In this document: piece by piece, positions 7,799 through 17,750 of the stretch | How the letters are laid out: the number at the start of each line of letters is the position of its first letter | Numbering within the stretch: position 1 is the first letter of the stretch | Translations under genes and position numbers: made by a program | The notes under the pieces: generated by a model | What the model was told of the DNA's origin: nothing | Seen by the model: only the letters and a program-made list of their open reading frames with translations | The model's database searches: none | NCBI RefSeq assembly: GCF_019443125.1 | Contig: NZ_JAHYXK010000005.1 | Coordinates: forward strand, 1 to 64,000 | Direction: 5' to 3' | DNA length: 64,000 bases | Origin: Pontibacter aydingkolensis | GTDB lineage: Bacteria > Bacteroidota > Bacteroidia > Cytophagales > Hymenobacteraceae

Positions 7799-10069
7799 CT
7801 ATAATTTATAGCTCAGGTTAACTCCTCCGTAGTAATTTCTGTCAGGTGCAGGCTGGAAAAAGCGTCCTCCAAAAGCGTTTAAGTCATTGCCCAGGCTATA
7901 CTTTTTGTCTGTTATATTATCTACTCCGCCAAAAACCTCTAACACAAACTTACTGCCCAGATTGCGCTTTATGCCGGCACGTGCACCAAGTATAAAATAC
8001 CTGTCAGCAAAAACGGTGTTCTCATCGTTCAGCGGCAATTCATCCACATAGTTTGAGGTCAGGTTAATGTAAAGCCCAAATCTGGTTGCAAAATCGAGGC
8101 CTGCAGCGGCTACATGCGGTGCTACACCAGTCAATTTGTTTCCTGACAAGTCTTCTTCGTCTTTCTGATAGTCTTTAAACCTGAAGTGGCTGTAAGTATA
8201 GCTGCCCCATACTTTAACGTTGCTCAACTGCTGAGCCGGCTGATCCAGTAACGTATAAGCTGCACTCAATTCCAATCCTTTTTGGCTCGTAGATCCTACA
8301 TTCCGGAAAACGGCTACACTCGACACGTCCTGCCGGCTTATAATGGTTTCTTTTAATCTGAAGTAGAACCCTACCACATCAAAACTAAGCTTACCAGCAA
8401 ATCCACGGATGCCAGCCTCATAGTTTATGCCTTTTTCGGCCTCCAGATCTTCGTTTAATGTACCGTCGGATGTTAGAATCTCTTCTTCGGTTGGAGGTGA
8501 GAAGCCGGAACTTATACTTGCATGCGCCGAGATCTTGTCTGAAAGGCGTTTGAGCAAAGCAACTCTCGGAGAAAGCACCGCTTCAAAATCACGGTTATAT
8601 TTATAGTTGCCGCTGCCCACCTGCTGCAAACGGGTAATTTCATACTTGGTGTCGTTCAGGCTAAGGGCAGCAGTGGCTATAATTTCTGCGGGAAGCTCAA
8701 ACTCAGCCTGGGCAAAAAGGAAGCCGGTTTTAGCTACCACCTCATCGTCGGTGCGCAGGTTTCCGGGAGTGCCGCTGTTATTATCATAGGTACGGGCCGC
8801 TTCGAATCCTCTCTGAAATTCGCCGCCTAAGGTGAAGGTCGAGCTTATACTTCCTAGATTGGTGTTATAAGCAAAGCTGCTACGCGCGCCATACTCTTGA
8901 TTCGTGTTGCGTTCGTAATCTGTGTTAAACGGGTTATCTTTAAACTTGTGCAGACCATATACAGCAGTGGTGTTATGCAAGTTATCACTGAATCTATACT
9001 CTTGTTTCAGCCCTACGTTTATTCCCTCCAGACTGATAGAAGCATTTTGCTTTACGCTGCCAAACATGCCGCCACGCGCCTGCCTTGGGTTCTCGTCATA
9101 CTGCTCCTGCGTTAAACCCCCAGGCAATTCATAGTATAGATCAGAGTAGATAATATTGGCATTGATGGTTCGTTTTTCTGAAGGAGTAAACTCTGAGGAG
9201 ATAAGCAGCACATCGCGGTCTACGGCAGACTGCTCGCGGTAGCCATCGTACTGCTGTTTTGTATACTGCACCAACACACTGCTGTTATCGGAGCCTGCAC
9301 TAACCGTTGCAGTATACTTCCTGAAGCCATAAGAGCCGGTTGTGGCTCCAAGTTGTACAGATTTTTCTCCGGCAGCGGCTCTGCGCGGCTCCAGCAAAAC
9401 AGTTCCGCCTGTGCCCGCACCATAAATGCTGCCCGTTGGCCCTTTCAATATTTCTATACTCCCGATATTGGAGGCGTCGAGTAAATTAAGCGCTGTAGTG
9501 CCGTTAGCTTCCGTAAACGGGATACCATCAAAGTATACTTTCACGTTCCGGATGCCGTACGGCGACCTAAGTGAACTTCCCCTGATAGATAACCGGTAAC
9601 TGGCTGGGGCCCGTTCCTCCATTCGCACGCCGGGTACTGTATTTACAGCTCTTACCAGCGAGCTCTCATCAAAGCGTTCTATACTTGCTCTATCTACTAT
9701 ACTTATGGCACCGGCAGTCTGCAACAGCGGACGGTTAGTCTCATACCCTGTAATCACCACCTCTTTTAACTGCGCAGCATCCGGCTGTAAAAGCACTCTT
9801 ATTTCACTACCATTAGCTGGTAGGGCTACGCGTTGCGCTTTATACCCGATCAGGTTAAAATTAATGTATTGCGTTTCTCCAGTAGGATTTAAAAAGAAGT
9901 AGCCCTCTGTGTTGGTGATAGCTTGTGCGCCTGTATTGGCTGTTACTGTTACACCCTCAAGCGGTAAAGCTGTATTTGCATCCACTACATAGCCTTGTAA
10001 GGTATTCTGAGCTATAAGAAGTTGCGGCAGGAGCAGCAGGAAAGTGTAAATAAGTAGTTTCAGTTTCAT
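7799..10069 (-). CDS. TonB-dependent outer-membrane receptor with carboxypeptidase-regulatory-like domain
   Basis: A 756-residue outer-membrane transporter energised by TonB. In order it has a signal peptide (1-20), a carboxypeptidase-regulatory-like beta domain (about 22-100, LQGYVVDANTALPLEGVTV), a plug domain (about 115-235, with RLSIRGSSLRSPYGIRNVK and the IEILKGPTGSIYGAGTGG signature) and a 22-strand-type barrel ending in an aromatic-rich C terminus (NYYGGVNLSYKL). No SusD partner is present, so it is more like a siderophore, metal or vitamin receptor than a glycan receptor; the substrate cannot be told. It is divergent from a soluble sugar dehydrogenase gene 170 bases away. Confidence 0.92.
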   Translation of the reverse strand: MKLKLLIYTFLLLLPQLLIAQNTLQGYVVDANTALPLEGVTVTANTGAQAITNTEGYFFLNPTGETQYINFNLIGYKAQRVALPANGSEIRVLLQPDAAQLKEVVITGYETNRPLLQTAGAISIVDRASIERFDESSLVRAVNTVPGVRMEERAPASYRLSIRGSSLRSPYGIRNVKVYFDGIPFTEANGTTALNLLDASNIGSIEILKGPTGSIYGAGTGGTVLLEPRRAAAGEKSVQLGATTGSYGFRKYTATVSAGSDNSSVLVQYTKQQYDGYREQSAVDRDVLLISSEFTPSEKRTINANIIYSDLYYELPGGLTQEQYDENPRQARGGMFGSVKQNASISLEGINVGLKQEYRFSDNLHNTTAVYGLHKFKDNPFNTDYERNTNQEYGARSSFAYNTNLGSISSTFTLGGEFQRGFEAARTYDNNSGTPGNLRTDDEVVAKTGFLFAQAEFELPAEIIATAALSLNDTKYEITRLQQVGSGNYKYNRDFEAVLSPRVALLKRLSDKISAHASISSGFSPPTEEEILTSDGTLNEDLEAEKGINYEAGIRGFAGKLSFDVVGFYFRLKETIISRQDVSSVAVFRNVGSTSQKGLELSAAYTLLDQPAQQLSNVKVWGSYTYSHFRFKDYQKDEEDLSGNKLTGVAPHVAAAGLDFATRFGLYINLTSNYVDELPLNDENTVFADRYFILGARAGIKRNLGSKFVLEVFGGVDNITDKKYSLGNDLNAFGGRFFQPAPDRNYYGGVNLSYKL

Positions 10070-10239
10070 AAGTAGGGTGATAATGCTCTCAAAACGTAGC
10101 TGCCAGCTTAAGGTTTATCCGAATAAAAAGCTAAAAGGCGGCCATATTGTTTCAGAAACAAAACAGGATTGTTGATGGTAGTAGTATAAGACACTGGTAT
10201 CAAGCGCGACCATACTCACAGACAAACTTACACTAAACT

Positions 10240-11430
10240 ATGAAAACAATACTTATACTTCTTTCCGCAGGGCTCTTGTTAACTTCAATCACGGTATCGG
10301 CACAAGAGAAAAATAAGCCCATTTCTGCCTCAATGGAGGGCAATATCTTTAAACCCGCCAAAGTACCTGCCACCGATGAGCGCGTGCGCCAGCTTAAAGT
10401 ACCCACAGGCTTTACCATTACCAAATTTGCCGAAAACCTGAACAAGCCCCGTATGCTAGCCGTGCACACCGACGGAACCGTGTATGTAACAGATCGTGAA
10501 AAAGGTACTGTAACTATGCTGCGCGACACAAACAAGGACGGCAAAGCAGACCAACAAAAAGTAGTAGCTACTAAAGATCAGATGCATGGCATTGCCTTAC
10601 GCGACAATAAAGCCTACCTGGTAACGGTTAACGAGGTTTACACGGCTGATATTAACAAAGACGGCACACTGGGCCAGTTAAAAATGATAGCCGACAAATT
10701 GCCAGACGGCGGGCAGCACGCAAACCGTACGATAGAATTCGGTCCGGATGGCATGCTATATGTATCGGTGGGCAGTACCTGCAATGCCTGTGATGAAACC
10801 AGTAAAGAGAGCGCTACGATGCTGCAAATGAAACCGGACGGCTCTGGGCGTCGCATTTACGCAAAAGGCCTTCGCAACACCATCGGCTTTGACTGGCATC
10901 CGCAAACAAAAGAATTCTGGGGATTTGACCACGGCATTGACTGGCTGGGCGATGAGGTGCATGGAGAAGAACTGAATAAACTAGAAGATGGCGGAGATTA
11001 TGGCTGGCCTTATGTTTACGAAGATGGCAAACCTAACCTGGCCGACGAACCACCGATGGGTATGAGCTGGGAAGAGTACGCAAAAAAAACCAAGTTTCCG
11101 GCATTAACCTACACTGCCCATAGTGCACCCCTGGATATGATCTTTTACAAAGGCACCCAGTTTCCGAAAGAGTATCAGGGTGATGCCATTGTAACGTTAC
11201 ATGGCTCCTGGAACCGTAAAGAGCCTTCCGGCTATAAAGTGGTGCGGGTGCGTTTTGATAACGGCAAACCAACTAAGGTGGAAGACCTTGTTACTGGCTT
11301 TCTCATAAATGGTAACCAGCAACAGTTTGGCCGTGTGGTAGGCCTGGCGCATCATCAGGACGGTTCTTTACTGATTTCAGACGATGCCAACGGGGTAGTT
11401 TATCGCCTGGCCTATACAGGCAAAAAGTAA
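10240..11430 (+). CDS. PQQ-dependent sugar dehydrogenase / L-sorbosone dehydrogenase-like beta-propeller
   Basis: 396 residues with a signal peptide (ending VSAQ), so exported to the periplasm. The body is a six-bladed glucose/sorbosone dehydrogenase-like propeller: a VPTGFTITKFAENLNKPR opening, GPDGMLYVSVGSTCNACDE, KGLRNTIGFDWHP, and a GLAHHQDGSLLISDDANG closing blade. Members oxidise aldose or sorbosone groups with PQQ or serve as sugar-binding lyase-like proteins. It is divergently transcribed from a TonB receptor, but no PQQ synthesis genes lie nearby, so cofactor use is inferred from the family. Confidence 0.85.
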   Translation: MKTILILLSAGLLLTSITVSAQEKNKPISASMEGNIFKPAKVPATDERVRQLKVPTGFTITKFAENLNKPRMLAVHTDGTVYVTDREKGTVTMLRDTNKDGKADQQKVVATKDQMHGIALRDNKAYLVTVNEVYTADINKDGTLGQLKMIADKLPDGGQHANRTIEFGPDGMLYVSVGSTCNACDETSKESATMLQMKPDGSGRRIYAKGLRNTIGFDWHPQTKEFWGFDHGIDWLGDEVHGEELNKLEDGGDYGWPYVYEDGKPNLADEPPMGMSWEEYAKKTKFPALTYTAHSAPLDMIFYKGTQFPKEYQGDAIVTLHGSWNRKEPSGYKVVRVRFDNGKPTKVEDLVTGFLINGNQQQFGRVVGLAHHQDGSLLISDDANGVVYRLAYTGKK

Positions 11431-11494
11431 TAGCTGTATAAAGGTATAGCCGGCAGGATGGCTGCTGGTTATACTTTTACGGTGCAGGCTAAAA

Positions 11495-11525
11495 GTAAAA
11501 AAGCTCCGGCAGAAACTGCGGAGCC
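11495..11525 (-). terminator. Terminator of the type IX secretion cluster
   Basis: On the minus strand GGCTCCGCAG, a short TTT loop and CTGCCGGAGC (one bulged base) are followed by TTTTTTAC. It lies about 40 bases beyond the stop of the PorE-like gene. Confidence 0.75.
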
Positions 11526-11564
11526 TTTCCAAACTATGAAAGCTAATGAGAATCTTTATATCAA

Positions 11565-13541
11565 TTATTTGATAATCCTGAATTCAGTGCGGCGGTTAAG
11601 CTGGTGTTCTTCTTCAGAACACTCTACGCCATCGGCGCAGCCATTTACCAACCTCGATTTGCCGTAGCCCTTGGCAGTTAACCTGCTTCTGTCTATTCCC
11701 TGCGATACAAGGTAATCTACGGCGGCTTTTGCTCTCCGCTCCGACAGCACGTTGTTATACTTAACACTTTCGCGGCTATCAGTGTGCGAGCTCATTTCTA
11801 TTTTAACCTCTGGATTATTCTTCAGCACCGTTGCCAGCTTGTCCAGCTCAGTTGCGGCGTCTGTACGGATATCCCATTTATCCAGGTCGTAGTAGATATT
11901 TTCCAGTACAATAGCTCTATTAAGCTCATTTTTATCAAACAGCATGGCTATTTGTACTGTATCTCCGGCATTGGCAGGTATTTCTGCCAGTTTTTCCTGT
12001 GTAAGGTAGCCGTCTTTGGTGCCCAGCAACGAATAAATATCCCCTCTGCGGCCATCCATAAAGTACTGTCCCCTCTCATCTGTGATAACCACCACCGAAT
12101 CGTTTAGGTTCTTTTGGGCCACAACAATTTTTGCTTTCGGCAGCGGTACTTCAATATTGCGTTTTTCGTCATTCTGCTTGCGCTCCAGGGTAATAAGCTC
12201 TATCACAACAGGGCGCTGCAGCATTTTAAAGGAGAAAATATCTTCAGTGCCGTTTTCCGAGTCGCGGTTAGATGAGAACAAGCCTTCTTCGCCAACTCTT
12301 GTGAACATGATGCCGTAATCGTTTTTTGCAGAGTTGATAGGTGCTCCAACGTTTCTAACCTTCGTCCAGGCGGCGTGGGTGCCCTCCGCTTCAAAAACAT
12401 CCAAACCACCAAAACCTATGTGCCCATCTGAGGCAAAGTATAATTTACCGTCGGCATCTACATAAGGGAAGCTTTCGCGTGCTGCAGTGTTAATGGTTGG
12501 GCCTGCGTTTACAGGTTTGCCCCACGTGCCATCGGCTTGTTTTATACTATAAAATATATCTGTATCGCCTAATGTGCCTTCCATATCCGAGGCAAAGTAT
12601 AAAACCTTACCGTCTGGTGATATAGCCGGATGCCCTACAGAATGCGACTCCACGTTATTGTAAGCAAAAGGCTGTATGTTAGACCAGGTTTCACCCTGCT
12701 TTTCTGCAGTAAATATTTCCAGGCGGTTTACAAACTCTTTGGCAGCAGGCGCTTTTGCCCAACTGGTAGGGTCTGCGTTTACATGGTTTTTCTTAGGCAC
12801 CATGTGCGTTCTGGTAAAGTATAGCGTTTTACCATCTTCAGCAGCAGAGGCCGTGGCATTGTGGTACTCAGAGTTGATCACTTCTTCCAGTGCCTTTGGT
12901 GCTCCCCAGTTACCGGCCTCGTTCTGCTGTGCCGTAAACAGTTGCAGGTATGGGCGTCCTGTCCAGCCATACACATCCGTCTTCTTGCTATCACTTAAGC
13001 CTCTGTCGGAGGTAAAAATGATCTGGTTACCATACTGCATCGGGCTAAAGTCTGAGAAACCATTCGTATTTATACTTGCAACAGGCTCCACAACTGCAGC
13101 AGCAGGTTTGCCTAACCAAAGTATGGCTCTGTCGCAGGCGGCGATCAGCTCCTGTGCTTTATCCTCTTTCTCGGGCATTTCATCAGCCCATAGCATGTAC
13201 TGGGCTTTAGCCTCTTCGTATTTGCCGTTGCTGCGAAGCGCCTCAGCGTAGAAGTATGAACTCATTGGATCGTGGCCTTCCAGGCGTACCACTTTAGCAT
13301 ACCATTCTTCGGCTTTCTGGTTCTGGCGCGTCAGGCGGTAAGCGTCTGCTATGCGCTGCATGGTGGCCAGATCCGGGTCTTTTTTCTGAACAGCTACCTG
13401 ATAATTTTCAAGGGCCAGGGCAAACTCGTAGTTCTCGTACTGTTTGTTTGCCTTTTTCAGCTCTGTTTGTGCCTGGGCTGCAGTGCCTAAACCCATCATG
13501 GCCGCTATTACAAAGTATAAGGGTGTAGATTTATAGTTCAT
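11565..13541 (-). CDS. PorE-like OmpA-family protein (TPR, PD40 propeller, regulatory domain, OmpA C-terminal)
   Basis: 658 residues with the domain order known for PorE of the type IX secretion system. A signal peptide (1-24) is followed by TPR repeats (about 27-135), WD40/PD40 beta-propeller blades (about 155-440, with FSPMQYGNQIIFTSDRG and HPAISPDGKVLYFASDMEG), a carboxypeptidase-regulatory-like domain (about 460-530) and an OmpA C-terminal peptidoglycan-binding domain (about 545-658, with IEMSSHTDSR and LSERRAKAAVDYLVSQGI). It probably anchors the secretion complex to peptidoglycan. It is the last gene of a three-gene unit, 18 bases after the PorP/SprF gene. It may be a paralogue dedicated to the neighbouring adhesin, not the core PorE. 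Confidence 0.85.
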   Translation of the reverse strand: MNYKSTPLYFVIAAMMGLGTAAQAQTELKKANKQYENYEFALALENYQVAVQKKDPDLATMQRIADAYRLTRQNQKAEEWYAKVVRLEGHDPMSSYFYAEALRSNGKYEEAKAQYMLWADEMPEKEDKAQELIAACDRAILWLGKPAAAVVEPVASINTNGFSDFSPMQYGNQIIFTSDRGLSDSKKTDVYGWTGRPYLQLFTAQQNEAGNWGAPKALEEVINSEYHNATASAAEDGKTLYFTRTHMVPKKNHVNADPTSWAKAPAAKEFVNRLEIFTAEKQGETWSNIQPFAYNNVESHSVGHPAISPDGKVLYFASDMEGTLGDTDIFYSIKQADGTWGKPVNAGPTINTAARESFPYVDADGKLYFASDGHIGFGGLDVFEAEGTHAAWTKVRNVGAPINSAKNDYGIMFTRVGEEGLFSSNRDSENGTEDIFSFKMLQRPVVIELITLERKQNDEKRNIEVPLPKAKIVVAQKNLNDSVVVITDERGQYFMDGRRGDIYSLLGTKDGYLTQEKLAEIPANAGDTVQIAMLFDKNELNRAIVLENIYYDLDKWDIRTDAATELDKLATVLKNNPEVKIEMSSHTDSRESVKYNNVLSERRAKAAVDYLVSQGIDRSRLTAKGYGKSRLVNGCADGVECSEEEHQLNRRTEFRIIK

Positions 13542-13559
13542 CGTATATAGGGCTTATGA

Positions 13560-14495
13560 TTAAAAATATTGCGGCGTGATAATTCTGGTATCCTGCTTTT
13601 TAAAGAAGTAATAGCCAACTGAGATCTCGTGCGTGTTAAAGCCTTTCATATCGTTCAGCATCTTATCGTAAGCATAGCCCAGGCGCAACGATTTGTGTAT
13701 CTGCAGCTCGGCGATCAGGGCTACGGCTGTGCGCTTGTTGGTATACTCCAGATCAGCTTTATCATTGAAGATATTCACACTGGTTCGGTAAGAGCTACCT
13801 AGCCAGAGCTTATCACCAAGCAGGATAAAAGCATTCAGGTCCACGTTGGCCGGGGCTTTAAAATCCTCTTTAACCAGCATGCTTGGCTTAACCTTTACAA
13901 AACTGCCCAGGTCGAACACGTAGCCTGTTGTAAAGTAGTAGTGGCGCTCCGGCTCTATGTACTGCATATCTTTAAACTGTAGCAGGTCTGAGGCTGATAA
14001 ACCGGCGTAAAACCGCTCTGTGTGAAAGTATGCACCCACTTTTATATCGGGCTTTATACTTGTCTCTCTGCCGGCAGGTATGGTTGGGTCATCATCAATG
14101 CCTAACTCATTACCATCCAACGTATGCTGCACCAGACCCGGGGCCAAGCCCAGGCTAAATATGCCATTTTCGGTTATCTGCAGTTTTACAGCCAGGTTTG
14201 CGTAAGCCGAAAGCTGCGACTGCGCCCCAATCTTGTCGCGGGTAATGCCAAGCCCTACCCCCAGCCTGTTGTTGGCTGCAATGCCATCTACGGCCAACGA
14301 CTGTGTAGCCGGGGCTCCTTCCATACCCGTCCATTGCGAGCGGTGAAAGGCATTAATGTTAAGCACGCCCTTACTACCCGTGTAAGCCGGATTTATGTTC
14401 ATGCTGTTAAAGATATACTGCGAGTACTGTGGGTTTTGCTGGGCACTAGCTCCAAGGGCAAGCAGTAGGGCCAGCAGGGTATAAAATAATCTCAT
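13560..14495 (-). CDS. PorP/SprF family type IX secretion membrane protein
   Basis: 311 residues with a signal peptide (MRLFYTLLALLLALGASAQ). The conserved PorP/SprF start follows: QNPQYSQYIFNSMNINPAYTG, then a beta-barrel pattern through to a final GYYFFKKQDTRI. Proteins of this family are outer-membrane barrels that receive type B cargo after type IX export and attach it to the surface; SprF in Flavobacterium does this for the SprB adhesin. Here it directly follows a large adhesin gene that has the type B C-terminal domain (33-base gap) and precedes a PorE-like gene, so cargo, receiver and anchor appear encoded together. Confidence 0.93.
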   Translation of the reverse strand: MRLFYTLLALLLALGASAQQNPQYSQYIFNSMNINPAYTGSKGVLNINAFHRSQWTGMEGAPATQSLAVDGIAANNRLGVGLGITRDKIGAQSQLSAYANLAVKLQITENGIFSLGLAPGLVQHTLDGNELGIDDDPTIPAGRETSIKPDIKVGAYFHTERFYAGLSASDLLQFKDMQYIEPERHYYFTTGYVFDLGSFVKVKPSMLVKEDFKAPANVDLNAFILLGDKLWLGSSYRTSVNIFNDKADLEYTNKRTAVALIAELQIHKSLRLGYAYDKMLNDMKGFNTHEISVGYYFFKKQDTRIITPQYF

Positions 14496-14528
14496 TGTCT
14501 TTTCTTTATCGGTTGATAAGAATATTAC

Positions 14529-17500
14529 TTAGCGGAAGATGGTCACGTAGCCGGTAAATACTTTATCTGCTCCGTCGCACATGGTCACACTTACTCTGTA
14601 GAAGTAGGTTCCCGGCTCTAGTTTATTGCCGTTCCAGTCGTTTTGGTAATTGTCCTTTTTGTATACTTCAGATCCCCAGCGGTTAAAGATCACTACCTGG
14701 TTTTTAGGATATTTCAGAAGATTCTCAACTACCCAGGTGTCGTTTTTGCCGTCGCCGTTCGGGCTAAATGCTTTCGGGAATGCCAGATCACCTTCAATAA
14801 GAGACTTGTCTATTGGCAAGCTGGTTGCAGGTCCTGCGCATGTTCCGTTGTTTGCAACCACGGTCACATCGCCAAAGGCATTCGGGTTATCCAGTTTAAC
14901 CGAGATAGTTGTCGTACCCTGTCCCGATACGATCGTGAAGCCGACTGGCACTGTCCAGGTATAATCTGTGGCTCCTGGTACGGCGTCTATGGTGTACATC
15001 AGTCCGTCGCACAGTGTGCTCATGTCTTTAATGGCAACCGGTGCAGTTGGAGGTGTTGTTACATTTACAGTTCGTGTACTGGCTGCACTGGTACCGCAGT
15101 CGTTAGTAGCTGTTACACTTACCTCGCCGCCGGTGGCTCCTGCATTTACTGTAATGCTAAGCGTTCCCTGCCCACTCACGATCGTCCATCCTTGCGGCAC
15201 TGTCCAGTTGTAGGTGTTGCTGCCAGTAAGGACTGCAATGCTGTAAGTCAGGTTCTCGGTGTTGGCACAAGTTGCGTCAGGTCCTTCTATAGCGCCAGGT
15301 GCTGCCGGAACCGGGGCCGGAGCGACATCCAGTTTTGCGCTTGCACCTTCGCCACATGCGTTGGTACCTGCTACTGTAATCTGTCCTGAACCACTGCCAA
15401 CTTCTACTTCTATGGTAGTGCTGCCCTGGCCGCTCTTAATGATCCAGCCTTCAGGCACTGTCCAGTTATATCCAGTGGCTCCATCTACACCTGCTATACT
15501 ATAAGTAAGTATAGACCCTAGGCATGAACCTTGGCTGCCATTAATGGTGAGGGGTGCCTGTGGCCCGTTGTTTATACTTGTAGTATACACAGCTGCCTCG
15601 CTTGAACCGCATTCACCGTCTGCTGTTACTGTTACATCGCCGGCATTAGTGCCTGCTGTTACCTTTATAGTAGTTGTTCCCTGGCCGCTTTCTATTACCC
15701 AGCCTGCCGGTACTGTCCAGGTATATCCTGTTGCGCCATCTACCGGGTTGATAGTATAGGTTAGGTCACCGGTGTTACCGCACGATGCAGCTGGGCCAGA
15801 AATACTTGCTGGTGTAGCCGGAGGTGTTTTCGTAGTGATGGTAATCGTGGCGGCTTCGCTTGTAAAACATTCGTTGCTGCCTTTTACTGATAATGTACCG
15901 CCATTGGCTCCGATAGTAACAGTAACTGTTTTGCCATCTTGTCCGGCTGTTATCAGCACATCACCTGTCGAGTTCCACTCATATGTCGCATTATCACCTA
16001 AACCTTCTGCGGTATAAGTCAAGCCTTCGCTGTTCATGCAAACATTTGCATTGCCTGCGATACTCGGTGCCGGAGGCGTTGTGGTAACTTTTACCTCTTT
16101 CTCTACAGTGTATGTTTTTCCGCACAGATCAGTTACACGGGCAATTACTTTGCCTGATGTTTCCCCTATGTTTACTGTTATGGTATTGCCTGATCTGGAT
16201 ACTTCTGTTAAGCCACCTGTTAATTCGAAGTCATAAGTTGCTCCCTGCACTGCTGTTACGGTGTAGGTTACGTTGGCTGTTTCGGCGCATTGTGCCGCAC
16301 CACCGTCCAGTGACAGCGTTGGCGCAGGACATGTAACCTCAATTGGCTCAGGGTCGGTGTTATTACCCGGGTTCGGATCCGGAGTGGTAGTGCCAACACT
16401 TGCTGTATTTAATATCTGGCCTGCACCAATAATCTTTGCAACAAGAGTCAGTGTAGCAGTTTCTCCGTTTGCCAGCGTGCCTACTGTATAAGTACCAGTT
16501 GCCGGATCAAATGTGCCTTTGGTAACATCAAAGCTCAGGAGCTCCAGCGTGTTTGGCAGTTGCTCGTTTACCAGTACATTTTCTGCTGCATATGGCCCGT
16601 TGTTTCTTACAACTATAGTATAGGTTACTGTACCTCCCACTACATAAGGTGCGCCGCTTGCAGTTTTAATTACGCTAAGGTCAGCAGAGATAACAGGTAC
16701 GATAATAGGATCTTCACCATCGTTGTTGCCTGGGTTAGGGTCAGGGTTGTTGCTGCCTACGCTTACTTTATTTGTGATTTCGCCTGCAGCCAGAATCTTA
16801 AAGGTTATCTTAAGCTCAGCTGACTCGTTTAGTTTAAGTTCTTCTATTACCCATTCCTGCCTTACCGGGTCATAAGTTCCTGCGCTGGCGCTTTCTACAC
16901 GCACAAACTCCAGCTCGGGCGGCATCACCTCACTTACAACCACACGCGATGCAGTACCAGGTCCGGCATTGCTCACTGTTATCGTATAGGTAACCTCGTC
17001 TCCAATCTTGTACTCTCCTTCTGCGGCCACTTTGCTTACACTCAGGTCAGCAATAATAATGTTTGGCAGAAAGATGTTATTTGTGTTCAGGTTAACGCAG
17101 CCCTTAAGCGACATGGCACGACCAATCAGGTTCACACCTGGTTCCAGGGTAATGTCTCCATCAGAAATGATAGTGCCCTGGAAACTCGTGGAGTTACCAA
17201 GTTTAACCTTGCCTTTAACGATCCAGAAAATGTTTTTAGGCTGGGCGCCGTTCTGCAGCAAAAGGCCTGTGCCCGGGGTTGGCAGAGTAGGAGATGGTGT
17301 GGTCAGGTCTCCTTCAATAACGAAGATAAACTTTGAGTTTACGTCACCATTGCCATCAAATACGATAATACCATCTAGGTTTACATTGCCATTGCTGTAG
17401 TAAACACCCGGAAAGGTTCCGTTGGCTTTCAGGCCTGCATCCGTAAAAGGTGTTGCAGATGCATTGATCCAATAATCATAAACAGCTTTGGCGTCTTGCA

Positions 17501-17750
17501 AAGCTTCTTTGGCTAAAGGCAAACCTATACTTTTGGTGCCTTTTACCAGCAATATGCCATCATCTGTGAAAACCCCTTCTGGCGCCAGACCTACGTCTCC
17601 TGTAACGCCCGTGGTTCCCGTGTTGCTCAAACAGCCAGTACCCAACACAGCAAAAGTGCTAGATTTGCCTAGGCCTGGCTCTGATTGCGCTATGCTAAGG
17701 GTGGTGCTGGCAATCAGAAAAAGGGTTAGTAGCAGTAAAAGTCTATTCAT
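14529..17750 (-). CDS. Large adhesin with ice-binding-like domain and gliding-motility C-terminal sorting domain
   Basis: 1073 residues from the ATG at 17750. A longer reading from 17801 would add 17 residues ahead of the signal peptide and is unlikely. Order: signal peptide (1-22); a DUF3494 ice-binding-like domain (about 25-230, GKSSTFAVLGTGCLSNTG through GTIISDGDITLEPGVNLIGR); two DUF11 modules (about 235-470, ADLSV.K starts); about six PKD/Ig-like modules of 80-85 residues, each with a YxWTVPxGW core and paired Cys; then a C-terminal gliding-motility-associated domain (FPKAFSPNGDGKNDTWVVE ... GTYFYRV), the type B secretion signal. It should be secreted by the type IX system and held by the adjacent PorP/SprF. 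The ice-binding call is by fold family; binding to ice is not shown. Confidence 0.9.
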   Translation of the reverse strand: MNRLLLLLTLFLIASTTLSIAQSEPGLGKSSTFAVLGTGCLSNTGTTGVTGDVGLAPEGVFTDDGILLVKGTKSIGLPLAKEALQDAKAVYDYWINASATPFTDAGLKANGTFPGVYYSNGNVNLDGIIVFDGNGDVNSKFIFVIEGDLTTPSPTLPTPGTGLLLQNGAQPKNIFWIVKGKVKLGNSTSFQGTIISDGDITLEPGVNLIGRAMSLKGCVNLNTNNIFLPNIIIADLSVSKVAAEGEYKIGDEVTYTITVSNAGPGTASRVVVSEVMPPELEFVRVESASAGTYDPVRQEWVIEELKLNESAELKITFKILAAGEITNKVSVGSNNPDPNPGNNDGEDPIIVPVISADLSVIKTASGAPYVVGGTVTYTIVVRNNGPYAAENVLVNEQLPNTLELLSFDVTKGTFDPATGTYTVGTLANGETATLTLVAKIIGAGQILNTASVGTTTPDPNPGNNTDPEPIEVTCPAPTLSLDGGAAQCAETANVTYTVTAVQGATYDFELTGGLTEVSRSGNTITVNIGETSGKVIARVTDLCGKTYTVEKEVKVTTTPPAPSIAGNANVCMNSEGLTYTAEGLGDNATYEWNSTGDVLITAGQDGKTVTVTIGANGGTLSVKGSNECFTSEAATITITTKTPPATPASISGPAASCGNTGDLTYTINPVDGATGYTWTVPAGWVIESGQGTTTIKVTAGTNAGDVTVTADGECGSSEAAVYTTSINNGPQAPLTINGSQGSCLGSILTYSIAGVDGATGYNWTVPEGWIIKSGQGSTTIEVEVGSGSGQITVAGTNACGEGASAKLDVAPAPVPAAPGAIEGPDATCANTENLTYSIAVLTGSNTYNWTVPQGWTIVSGQGTLSITVNAGATGGEVSVTATNDCGTSAASTRTVNVTTPPTAPVAIKDMSTLCDGLMYTIDAVPGATDYTWTVPVGFTIVSGQGTTTISVKLDNPNAFGDVTVVANNGTCAGPATSLPIDKSLIEGDLAFPKAFSPNGDGKNDTWVVENLLKYPKNQVVIFNRWGSEVYKKDNYQNDWNGNKLEPGTYFYRVSVTMCDGADKVFTGYVTIFR

